Origin: Hypomesus transpacificus
Lineage: Eukaryota; Chordata; Actinopteri; Osmeriformes; Osmeridae
Direction: 5' to 3'
NCBI RefSeq assembly: GCF_021917145.1
Contig: NC_061066.1
Coordinates: 558,001 to 622,000, forward strand
DNA length: 64,000 nt
The position numbers and the translations under genes are program-made. Each line of letters opens with the position of its first letter. The first letter of the stretch is position 1. The notes under the pieces were generated by a model. The model searched no databases and was not told the DNA's origin. It worked only from the letters and a program-made list of their open reading frames with translations. Below, piece after piece: positions 23,022 to 32,982 of the stretch.

Positions 23022-24380
23022 AGAAAAGGAAGTGTTCCTCTTCTCTGCACCATCCTCATCCTTCCTCTTGTCTCTCCCCCATATTCTTCACCCTTCTCGT
23101 GGCAAGGAAACGACCCTTAAGGGGTGAATAGGGGAAGAGACGTTGGAAGAGGAATAGCCGTCCCTCTGAAGCTTGTGAGGTGCTCACCTCAGAATGGCTT
23201 TAGAAAGTGGCCATTAAGTTTCTCGACAAAGAGGCCATCAACCATGTGTTGGCAAATGATTGACAGCCCTCAACTGCTGGTACAACAGATGCCAAATTAT
23301 ACCGGCGTTACTCTAGATTTCCTCCACTAGGGATGCCAGAGATCCTAGTCTCCAATCCAGTGAGCCAAATGTGTGCCACACTCCTGCTGCATCCGCGCCA
23401 TTGTGATTTATGCAATGTTAAACCCTCGACCTGGGTGGGATTGGCTCGGAGGATCCTTTCTTGTGGGTTACATAGAACCACACTCACCAAGGCACAAGAC
23501 GTTTCAGAGGTTAGGGTAGAAAGGGAGAACCAGAGAACAATGACCGAGGGATTCATCAATAATAATAATAAAAAAAAAGAGAGTTACACAAGTCGATACC
23601 TGTCTGTTTTAGCCTGCACAGTCTGTGCTCTCACTGTCCTCTGTCCAAGAAGTGCCTTTTCCTAAATAGCTTAACGCCTGAGCTGCATCCATGATCCATT
23701 TCTGATTGAATGCACTTGTTTTCTTCCTGTCCCTGCTTGCCTTTAAAATTTCCTTTACATATCATACCACCTAGGTATGTTGATTTCTTAGGTGATAGAG
23801 TTGCTAGTGTTTTATTTGTATGTTTTATTTTTATTGTGAATGTTTGACATTTTAGTGACTGCAGCATTCAGCCGTCCGTCGGTGCGTTCCCATGGGACAT
23901 GTTTAGCTCTCGCTAGTGTCTGAAATTCAGACTTCTTGGGCATGCTGTTTATAAAGATGTGATTGTATCGTTTGTGAAAAGCCAAATGTTCTCATGCATC
24001 TGTAATGACTACCACGGAATGTTTATTAACCTCACAAAAGGTTCTACTGACCCTGTTTCTTTCCATGGTTTGACTTTTTTTTTTACCAGACATCCGTAAA
24101 TCTTGTAGGGTGACAAATACTCACACTGAATAACTGTTTACAGCAGAGGGCCATGACAGATGTTTTGCTGCTGTACTGTTTGATGTCTGTCATGTTACCT
24201 ACAAATTCAAATGCATGCCAGCCAATTTATTTTAGGGGAATAACTCTTTGGATGTTATTCTAATTCCAGCACATACAGTGCATAAGTTGTAATTTGCTTC
24301 CACCCCAGAATTCAAAATGACAACAAACAACTTTGCTTTCTTGGTCTTCGTTCTTTCAAATAAAGAAATACAAGTGATTG
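23022..24380 (+). other. gnptab: gnptab 3' UTR (inferred)
   Basis: This runs from the gnptab stop codon to just after the AATAAA at 24359-24364. No other gene, and no exon of sycp3 (which lies between these genes in human), could be recognised on either strand. Confidence 0.6.
24359..24364 (+). terminator. gnptab: gnptab polyadenylation signal (AATAAA)
   Basis: A canonical signal about 1.34 kb after the stop. It lies only about 32 bp from the chpt1 signal on the opposite strand. Confidence 0.65.
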
Positions 24381-24395
24381 AATGAAAAATATGTC

Positions 24396-24401
24396 TTTAT
24401 T
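24396..24401 (-). terminator. chpt1: chpt1 polyadenylation signal (AATAAA on minus)
   Basis: TTTATT on the plus strand. Cleavage 10-30 nt beyond it would fall at about 24366-24386, inside or touching the end of gnptab, so the two mature transcripts probably overlap or abut in antisense. The 2.1-kb 3' UTR this implies is unverified, and nearer signals may be used. Confidence 0.5.
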
Positions 24402-26155
24402 AAAACCTTTTCACTCACTTTTGTTAGTACAAAGGTGTATTACTGTATAGTGTTGAACAGTGCAATACCATGTTATGGTTGAGCATGTGGACCTCTAATG
24501 CATAGTTCCATAGTTAACCAGCTGGAAAACCCCTGATTGAACAGAAACATCAAGTTAGTGTCAGTTACAGTCACTCAGCAACCTTACATCACCTGAAAGC
24601 TCTTATTTAGCATTCTACCTTCATTATCTGCATCCAAACAAAATGACCTTTTAGGGCATGGATCACTACTATATGCATGTTTAAGACAGAGGTGATTCAT
24701 TTTGTATATTTGATCATTTAAGCCTCCATTATTACATGGGGTTTTGACCACCATTTCTCCCAAATGTATCCCTTTCTGTATCCTAATGTTAAACACAGAT
24801 TTAATTTCAATGTTATGTTCTGTCATCCTTCAAGAAACAGAGCCATTATGTATGTTTGATATCGGAAAACTGTTCCAATCATGGTATCATTATTATCACA
24901 AATCATTGAGGTTCAAGTACCAAATGCATTCACCTGTACATTGTATAAATGTGTTTGTATAAATGTTAAATGAGAAACAGACAGATTCCAGTCAAGAGTT
25001 ATGTCTAGTTAACGGTAAAACATATTCCAGTAGTCCTATGTCTTAGCTTGGGTATCTTGCATGATACTTAAATTACAGTTATAAAACACTGATCCATAAG
25101 TAAAGTTTTCTGCATAAACTACAGAAAATTTAAACAAAAAGACAGTGTTTATCAACTTCTCTCACCAAACATCCGCACAGAAATTTAAAATAAAACAATT
25201 AAAAAATAAACTTTAAGGCTTCAAACTAAATTCTGTACAATCACATATAATTATGTAGCCCTTTAGGGAGGAAAACAAAGAGAGCGTATGATCTTGTGTT
25301 AACACATCATCTCCAACAGACAAAACTCCACATGGACTTGGATGGATGGGAAACTAAGATTCCAGAGTGATTTGCAAAATACACGTTTTATGTAGTGTTT
25401 GTACACTTTAAACAGTTAGAGGAGTTGTAGTGTAGCCATAATGGTTAGATGGAGGAACCCTGTAAAAGCTTTGTCATTGTTGAGCCAGTGTTAACACAGA
25501 CCCTCGCCCCTGCAGTCCTTGACAGATGTAGAGCTGACCACATGGAACTGAACAAAAGTTAGTCCACATTACAAATTTCATTGGAAATGATCAGAGGTTT
25601 AAAAAGTAAATTTTGGGAGAATTTTCTAGCCCTGATTTCAGTTGCTGCAACTTTTGATTGAATAACCCTATAAATAAATTCTAATGATTCACACATTTTA
25701 AGGAGGTACTAGGTCTATGCAAATTGTGGGCAAGTATCAAACAGTATAACACAATCTAGATCTGTATAAAAGCAACTAAAAGGCTTTTTTAGAAGGAGAT
25801 ATGTACTTATACTGCATAAAAGAAAGGTTATCAAGTGTAGTCAACATACCAATTGAACTATAACAGGCCAATAAACAATGCAGCATAGGCTACATTTGAT
25901 ATATTTACCCAGACTTACAACTAGTACCTCATGCTAGCAAGCAATACTTTTGTCTCTAAATTGAATAAGCTGGAGATGGAAACTCTGCCTTTTAGATGTT
26001 CAAGAAAACAGAACTGTCTTCTTTAATGAAGACATACATTTCAAGTTGACATTCTAAGATCTTCCAAATTGGCTCTGATAGTGAAAACGACCTACGTCAT
26101 CAAAGACGAAAGGAACCCAAGACCCGCTTGGTTTTTCATCCTCCTGCCCGTGCTG

Positions 26156-26306
26156 CCTATACTACCTCTACATAGTGCTGCAGTCTGGCAGTGGGCGTGG
26201 TCAGCAGGAGTAGGGTTAGGGTTAGCCTAACCCTAACCCTAACCCTAACCCTATACTACCTCTACATAGTGCTGCAGTCTGGCAGTGGGCGTGGTCAGCA
26301 GGAGTA
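26156..26306. repeat. Interstitial telomere-repeat insertion with 57-bp direct flanks
   Basis: A 57-bp segment starting CCTATACTACCTCTACAT (26156-26212) is repeated exactly at 26250-26306. Between the copies are 37 bp made only of telomeric repeat: two GGGTTA units plus G, then, in reverse orientation, about four CCTAAC units. So the telomere repeats meet head to head, bounded by a perfect duplication of unique sequence. It lies in the chpt1 3' UTR. The pattern is directly visible; an origin in repair of a staggered break is inference. Confidence 0.95.
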
Positions 26307-26464
26307 CCCTTCATCTAAACCACGGCTGGTCGTCTTCCTTTCACAACTCTTGTATGTGGGACAGACTTTAGTTAGAGGTGGTCACTGTATCAAGATTGCT
26401 GCAGTTTTGGATCGAGGGGCTGTCGTCGTCGTCTGCTTTCAGGAGCGGGGTGGCATCGGCCTGC

Positions 26465-26519
26465 CCCTCCTCCTCCTCCTCCTTCTCCTCCTCCTCCTCC
26501 TCCTCCTCCTCCTCCTCCC
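26465..26519. repeat. chpt1: (TCC)n microsatellite just after the chpt1 stop
   Basis: About 17 TCC/CTC units with one interruption. On the chpt1 transcript this is a GGA-rich tract beginning 14-20 nt after the stop codon. GGA repeats can form quadruplex-like RNA structures; whether this one does is untested. Confidence 0.92.
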
Positions 26520-26532
26520 GCCGGGCAAGGCC

Positions 26533-29236
26533 TCAGTCGTGGTGGCTGTGGCCCTGCGGTGCAATGCTGAACACGCTGATGCGCAGGTGTGAGGCGATCT
26601 GGAGGCAGACGCCTGTGCAGTAGCGTGTCAGGTCCAACAGAGACAAGACCTGAGGAAGCACAACAGAGAGAGATGACTCACCAGGGCACATATGTCCACT
26701 GTTTAACCAACACTCTAGACTTGATATATAGAATATGATCTATAATATCTCATTATTATATATATTATATAATATCTAATCATATATAATATTGTAAATG
26801 CAGTACTATTGTTATTATGTTACTTAGGTTGGTTATCAGTGCTGAATTGTGGGAATCTGTGAATCCCACTGTAACAGGGCTATACAAATACATTTTTATT
26901 TTATTACATTGTTATTGTAATATTGTTACTGCATTAGCCGACAGATTGACAGCCACTGACAGCCTATTCGGAGGGTACTCACCATTGCAACCCACAAGAC
27001 TATGTACTCATCAATGAAGCTGTTAAAGTACTGGTTAAGGAAAAGAAGGCCAGGCCCGATAAAGGCTGTGTCTGGGAGATACAGCTCACTCTTGGTCATG
27101 TGAGCAACCTGCATATAGGAAGAGAACATTCTGAGGAACGTTGACGTACCCCTATAACTGGATTACAATACTGCGAGATAGTGACATTTAAATAAAAAGA
27201 GAACCAATAGGAAACTTTGTCTCTGTGTTCTCGTTGAAGACGTTTATCCATAAGTAACAGTTTTTCATCCATTTGTGCACCCACCACCAGTTTGTTGGAG
27301 ATCTTGGCGATGACCATGCCGAAGGTGAGGATGTAGAGGCAAGGGTGCAACTGAAACAGCTGGGTAGAGGACTTCTTGAAGATGATGAAAGCCAAGGTGA
27401 GGATGAGGCCAATGTGCATGCCTGGGGTCAGTACACTGGTGTCCTGCACAAGATGGTAGAGCACAGAAACCATGCTGTATAAAATCAGTACATCGATCTT
27501 TGCAAAGATATTACAATGCAATGTGGAACTCAGAACTCAAAAGTCAGGGAATGTATCATTTTTTGTTGTTGTATTCTAATGAGTTTGATGACATCAGAAT
27601 ATACTTTGACTTACGGCAACAGTTGAGCCATTTTTGCCCACGCCCCCATTCAATATGACATAGAAGTAGTTATAGGTGGACAACAAGAATCCACCGATGA
27701 TGCCTATGATGGGAAAGGCACTAAGCTTCAAACCCACGACAGGCAACTGAGGAGAAAAAGAAAATAAATAGTCAAGTTCGTGGAAATCTATCAACTTGTG
27801 TCCAGTAGCACTCCACAAGCTCTCTTTATACTGAAAGCTGCAGGCATGCCGAGCATGATGGGAAGAGAAGCCAAAGAAGCGGGTGACATCAGCTGTCTGA
27901 GCCAGATCATGGCCATGAGTGACCTGTTGCCATGAGGATAGCTACCCATAGTTACCTTCTCACTTCTCATTTGACGTTTAGTCAAGCCTCCACGGGCAGC
28001 CAGAGTAAAAGTAAAACAGAATTGCTATTTAATGACTATTAGGGTGATTGTGAGTTGGCTGACAGGTACTTTGTACACTGTTGTCACACAGTAACTGATT
28101 GGGTTTGGTTTCAGTTGTCACAGTCTAAGATACTGATCTAAAGCTAAAGGTTTAGTTTTGTGGTCCTTTCTTCTACAAAAGGTGTAGCACTATAAGACTT
28201 GTACTTCACTAACCTCAGAATGGATCTTCTATAAAGTGACTGGAGCACTAAACTGTTCTGGTACACAGATAACTACACATATCTCCAGTTCAAGACTCGC
28301 CCTTGCCATTTTGAAATGGGGGGAAAAAAGTATGTCACAAAGTTGGCTCCCCCTTATGCCAGATTTGCAGAGCTGTTATCCCAGTTTGTAGGACAGTCTG
28401 GGGCATTGAGACTAGAGGTTAGAGTCTGTATTAGAACCCTAAAGCCAAGAAAACAGAGAAAACAGTATGTATGACTGAATGTTTGGAGTATTTGCACATG
28501 CGTGTTTAAATCATACCCTGTTGTCCCAAAGGCCCACTCCACCAAAAGCTGACATCAGATACATGACAATGATGGAAATCTGGACCTCTGTAACATCAAC
28601 CCTGCATGAGGACAGTGAAAGATACTTAAAAGGAAGATTCAGACCAGTTGTAAGAAAGCAATGAGGAAATGTAAGTTGCTTTGGATGGAACATATAAAAC
28701 GTAGACTTATTACACAACTCACAAGCCAAAACGGAGAGTTCCAGAAACATAGGTCTGCCACTGGGCACAGAAGAACATGAACATCCCAACGAAACCGCAG
28801 AAGAACATCCAGTCTGGATACATTCCTATCCCACAGGATATACATGTTCCCACGGCAACAAACACTGTAATGAGAGTACACAAAATGTAACTATCACAAG
28901 TGAATTCAAATCACATGACAGATTGACACTAACTAAAGTAGTATAAAAGCGATTTGCTAAATGGAGTCAGATGGCTTAGCGGTGAGGGAGTTGGGCTAGT
29001 AATCAGAAGGTTGCCGGATCGATTCCCCGCCGTGCCACATGATTTGTGTCCTTGGGCAAGGCACTTCACCCTACTTGCCTCGGGGGGAATGTCCCTGTAC
29101 TTACTGTAAGTCGCTCTGGGTAAGAGCGTCTGCTAAATGACTAAAATGTAAATGTAAAATGAATAAGTCACTGATCTGTAAATTTGCACTACTGCACTGT
29201 ACTCCATTTAGGTTAGATTAGTTTATAGGGTTGTAA

Positions 29237-29288
<52 letters not shown>

Positions 29289-31583
29289 TATTAGGGTTAG
29301 TATAGCGTACTATTTATTGTTATCTGTAATTTAGGAAGTTTTAGTGTTAGGGTTAGTATAGTCGTTTATTTATTGCTATCTGTATATTTAGGAAGTTCAC
29401 TTATCTAAGCTCAGCATAGATGTAAATTTGTTCTGTGTACTTATATGTTATGTTATGCCAAGTGCTTGCGTTGTCTTGTCTTAAGAATTTCAGTGCCCAG
29501 TCTAACCTTGTGTTGCTCTGTGCACCTGACAAATAAAAGACTTGAACTTGAACTTGAACTTGAACTTGAATAAATCTAAACGTAATCCTAGTTGTGTACA
29601 ACATTTTGGTCATACAACGTGCTGACAAAACAGCAAGGCCTACCACACCTGTAGAGACAGCGTCACAGCCATGGTCAAACAACTCTCCCAAAGGTGAGCT
29701 GCTGTTGGTCCTCCTGGCCTGTTTCCCATCGATCGCATCCAGAGACTGATAGATGAACAGTCCCAGTGCACTGAGGAAGAACGCCCATGCTGGAGCCTGG
29801 TAAAAAAGACAGGGGAAGAGGGGGTGAAGGACGAGAGATGAGTCGAGGCAAGGACAATCTGTTTCCTTGAAAATATTGTTTTTTCTTTCAGAGCACAGAT
29901 GAAAGTAGAAATCATGTAATCTTCATTGCAGGATGCGGCTGTTGTGTCAGTAAAATCCTCTTTTTTTCCTAAGAAAGGGCCATCAGAGTTAGCTGAATGC
30001 TCGTGCCCAGTAAGGATCCCATACTTTACAAACTACTAAAGAGTATCCTATCATAATGCATGGGACCCCACACACAAGAACAGCGTAAAAAACATTGGGG
30101 GCACCACTTGTGTGTTGTACACTTAGTCACACAAGCCAAATCATTCCATATTAGGTTAACTCCTCTGAGGCTATGGCAGTGTGATCTGAACAACTGTTGT
30201 TGCATTTGTGTCATGCTAGACCAAGTGCCTGTAAAGTGTAGTAAAATGGCAAAAGTGGCAAGATTGCAAGTGTGTGTGTGTGTGTGTGCACTAAGACCAA
30301 AATAGTAAGACCAAAATGTCAAAAGAACAGGGCATTTCCAGAGATTTGACTTTTAGCAGCCATCTGCCCACCAAGAGCAAGCCAATACTCTGCTTGTCTC
30401 TCCACAAGACACTGTTTCAACACTATAGGCTAGGTGTGTGTAGGTGCATGCATGTGTAAAACAAACTAGAATAACAAGATGCTCTGCTCTTTCCCCTCAT
30501 TCTGTGTCTCTCAGCCATGCCCTGTGTTATGACCATGGTAAAATGCTTGTAAATGATAATTGATTGTGAACAACCATTAAGCTGTACTTTCACATAAGTG
30601 TCCTTTTGGACATAGTCCAACAGTTTTTGGTCTTATCCTTATGTTTGCCAAGTAGGCAGTCGTCCCTAATCTTACCATTGACTGCTCTGACTTGTAGCAT
30701 ATCACCTACACAGGGTAATTATGGGTCATCAGTACAGTGGTTGCTCACTTAATCAGACCCAAGTAGGCTATGGCATAACAAGCAAAAACCTTTCAATCTT
30801 TTTGCAATCTGGACTTTGTCAGGGTTAAGGTTCTAATCTATACTGAAGCATACGGGCTAAGGCATTCTGCAAGTCTGATAACCTGAATGCCTCTGTTAAA
30901 GAATGAATGCATGCACCACACACACACACAAATGGGCCTACTCAGTATGGCAACACTAAGTCTCTATTGATGCCAGATAAATGGAACCTAGAGTCATCAA
31001 CGTAATCAACGTGGCAATATCTTACTCGAACTGATTCTGACTGAGATAATGGGTTGAAAGCTGACTGCACACCATTGATCCAAAGTTCAAAGCTCGAGTT
31101 TTGTTTCCTATTAACAAACATCCGTCGTTTTGTACACTAAATTATTAAGTAGCCAATTTACTTCTGTCTATAAACCATTTGTCAAAATTACTGTGGTTCC
31201 TACAAACAAATGAATGACTGACCTAAAACGTGCTTAAATATAAGCAGACACTGGTTCCAGGTGTATCGTGGTATCAATTGTTACAACTACACATAGGACA
31301 GAGACATTATATCAGAAAGTTTCCCAAGGTCGCCGTCACTTACCTCTTCTGTTGCCGACGGGCAGTAATACACTAGCACTACAGTTGTGACAATATTCAC
31401 AACGAGTCCAATTATAGTCAGCGTATTCGGTGCGATCGTGGTTGGAATTTGTTGGACCAGCCAATTCCAGTATACTTGACACGCTGGTTCGAAAAGGGAT
31501 CGGCCGGAGGCGCTGTATTTATGCTCTTCTAGTCGCTTGAGTTGTGCGACTGACAGCGGCTCTGGACACAAGAAATGTGGCAT
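26533..31583 (-). CDS. chpt1: Cholinephosphotransferase 1, complete, 8 exons
   Basis: CHPT1 joins CDP-choline to diacylglycerol, the last step of the Kennedy pathway to phosphatidylcholine, in Golgi membranes. Minus-strand exons in order: 31583-31344, 29796-29649, 28864-28723, 28601-28517, 27746-27615, 27443-27285, 27108-26983, 26649-26533; all phases agree and give 382 aa (human 406; the N-terminus and tail are shorter here). Exon 2 carries the CDP-alcohol phosphotransferase signature DGx2ARx8Gx3Dx3D (DGKQARR...GELFDHGCD, residues about 97-119). About ten hydrophobic segments follow. Conserved blocks include [36 protein letters not shown] and [18 protein letters not shown]1 is the nearest alternative, but synteny and the N-terminus favour chpt1. 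The ATG at 31583 gives [24 protein letters not shown], aligned with the family start. Confidence 0.93.
28965..29156 (+). mobile_element. tRNA-derived SINE in chpt1 intron 2
   Basis: The 5' part resembles a tRNA gene: an A-box-like TGGCTTAGCGG near 28972 and a B-box-like GGTTGCCGGATCGATTCC at 29009-29026. The body then runs GGGCAAGGCACTTCACCCTA, and the tail is GTAAGTCGCTCTGGGTAAGA followed by GCGTCTGCTAAATGA. That tail is common in teleost SINEs. It is inserted opposite to chpt1 transcription. There is no CCA-adjacent acceptor stem, so it is not a tRNA gene. Confidence 0.85.
29160..29572 (+). mobile_element. Poly(T) tract and LINE-like 3' remnant with (CTTGAA)n tail
   Basis: A 47-nt poly(T) run (29241-29287) is followed by a duplicated segment of about 55 bp (29288-29344 and 29345-29402, both with TTAGGGTTAGTATAG and TTTAGGAAGTT). 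The stretch ends GACAAATAAAAGACTTGAAC with five CTTGAA units at 29541-29570. The AATAAA-plus-microsatellite ending is typical of 3' ends of fish non-LTR retrotransposons. No reverse transcriptase frame remains. It lies next to the SINE in chpt1 intron 2. Confidence 0.7.
30266..30291. repeat. (GT)n microsatellite
   Basis: Short GT run in chpt1 intron 1. The rest of that intron (29797-31343) shows no exon or intact repeat. Confidence 0.85.
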
Positions 31584-32040
31584 TGTTTTTAGCCTCTGTG
31601 CTCCAAAAAGTACCCCCCAGCGATACTCCTAACTTTCTTCTGTCTCTCCGGATTTAATATTTGCTTGTCTCCAGACAGAAAACGGTTGTTCATTTGACAT
31701 TTAAGAGTGAACGGTTATTTTTCAACCATGAGTTGTAAATACCCTCTCCGTTCATCGAAAATTGCTTTTCAGCAGGAAGCCAAGGCCCGGAAGAGAATGT
31801 AACCGGGAGATTCAAATGCGATGTATTCCTACCACCGCTATGTGCGCAATTTCCAAACATTTAGAAAAACAAAACACATCGGCTGTCAGTAGTTACGAGT
31901 TCACCATCGACAGCTTCGTAAACACCTACTAAAATAATAGGCTATGATTTTCCAACACAATTCTGAAAATATCAAATGGCTTAAGGGAATGTTAATTGTT
32001 ATTTAATGACGTCACAAAAAAAGAAAAATCTCAATCTTTC
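31584..32040 (-). promoter_or_regulatory. chpt1: chpt1 promoter and mybpc1-chpt1 spacer (inferred)
   Basis: About 450 bp between the chpt1 ATG and the distal mybpc1 polyadenylation signal. No TATA box at a convincing distance; GC content is raised only near the start codon. Start-site position is not determinable by eye. Confidence 0.4.
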
Positions 32041-32060
32041 CAGTTACAATGTACGTGTTT

Positions 32061-32066
32061 TTTATT
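32061..32066 (-). terminator. mybpc1: mybpc1 distal polyadenylation signal (AATAAA on minus)
   Basis: TTTATT on the plus strand, about 670 nt past the mybpc1 stop. A second AATAAA reads on the minus strand at 32392-32397, about 340 nt past the stop, so two 3' UTR lengths are possible. Confidence 0.55.
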
Positions 32067-32738
32067 CATGAGACATAATTACAAATTAAAGGTAAAGGCA
32101 TGCACAATTGGTCAGACACACTCGAATACAGCACAGTATCAACGCTAAAAGCATTTGGCATGCAGTGACGGCTTTACAGTCACCAAAAAGGACAGTTTAA
32201 TAAATCCAACATCACCTACTCACAAAAAAAGTTAAATCACCAATAAATAATAAAGTGTTAGTTTTAATGCTCCTTAATGTGTTTTCAGTCTTTTCTATTA
32301 TGTGTCTCAATGTTTCATTCATTCTATAATCACAGGATTCCCTTTTACAGACATCAAACCATGTTATTATTCATTTCCAGTCTACAGTTTTTTTATTCAG
32401 GCCCTTGAAAGTATTCATACCCACTAGGACTTTCCCTAACAAAAAACTAAATGCATACAGGTGAAGGATGTTATTTAACCTATACTACACACTACTAATC
32501 TCAAAAAAAAATATAGAACCAAACCACTGCTGACATGCATCAGAGCTTAGACAGAGCTGTTAAATACCAGATGCTGACAAATGGGCTTTTCTCTATGACA
32601 ACTAGCTCCAAACGCACACACAGCATGCCTAACACCACAGTCCTCTTCTCTGGCCTATTCAGACTGCAGGCAAAAACTGAAGAGGGGCACTGTTGGCAAG
32701 GATCCTTGAAAGCCTAGATGCATCCGTTCTCAGTCCAA

Positions 32739-32942
32739 TCACTTCTCTGCCTCCACGTTCTTCGCCTCGTTCATGTACTTATCAATCAAGTGTAACGGCA
32801 CTCCACGCTGCATGAGCTCGTAGAAGGTGAACCCTCCTGGAGGAAGGGAGAACAGACAGACTCAGGCTGTTGTTGGGAATGACAGAGGTCAAAGGTCAAG
32901 GAAAGGGTAAGAGGAGACAGAGAAAGAGAGAGAAAGCGTGTC

Positions 32943-32982
<40 letters not shown>

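Noticed and set aside
26191-26592. 133-codon open frame including Leu-Thr and poly-Leu
   Set aside because: It arises from the telomere repeats and the TCC microsatellite on the strand opposite chpt1.
28965-29040. Possible tRNA gene
   Set aside because: A- and B-box-like motifs are present, but there is no complete cloverleaf and the sequence continues into a SINE body and tail.
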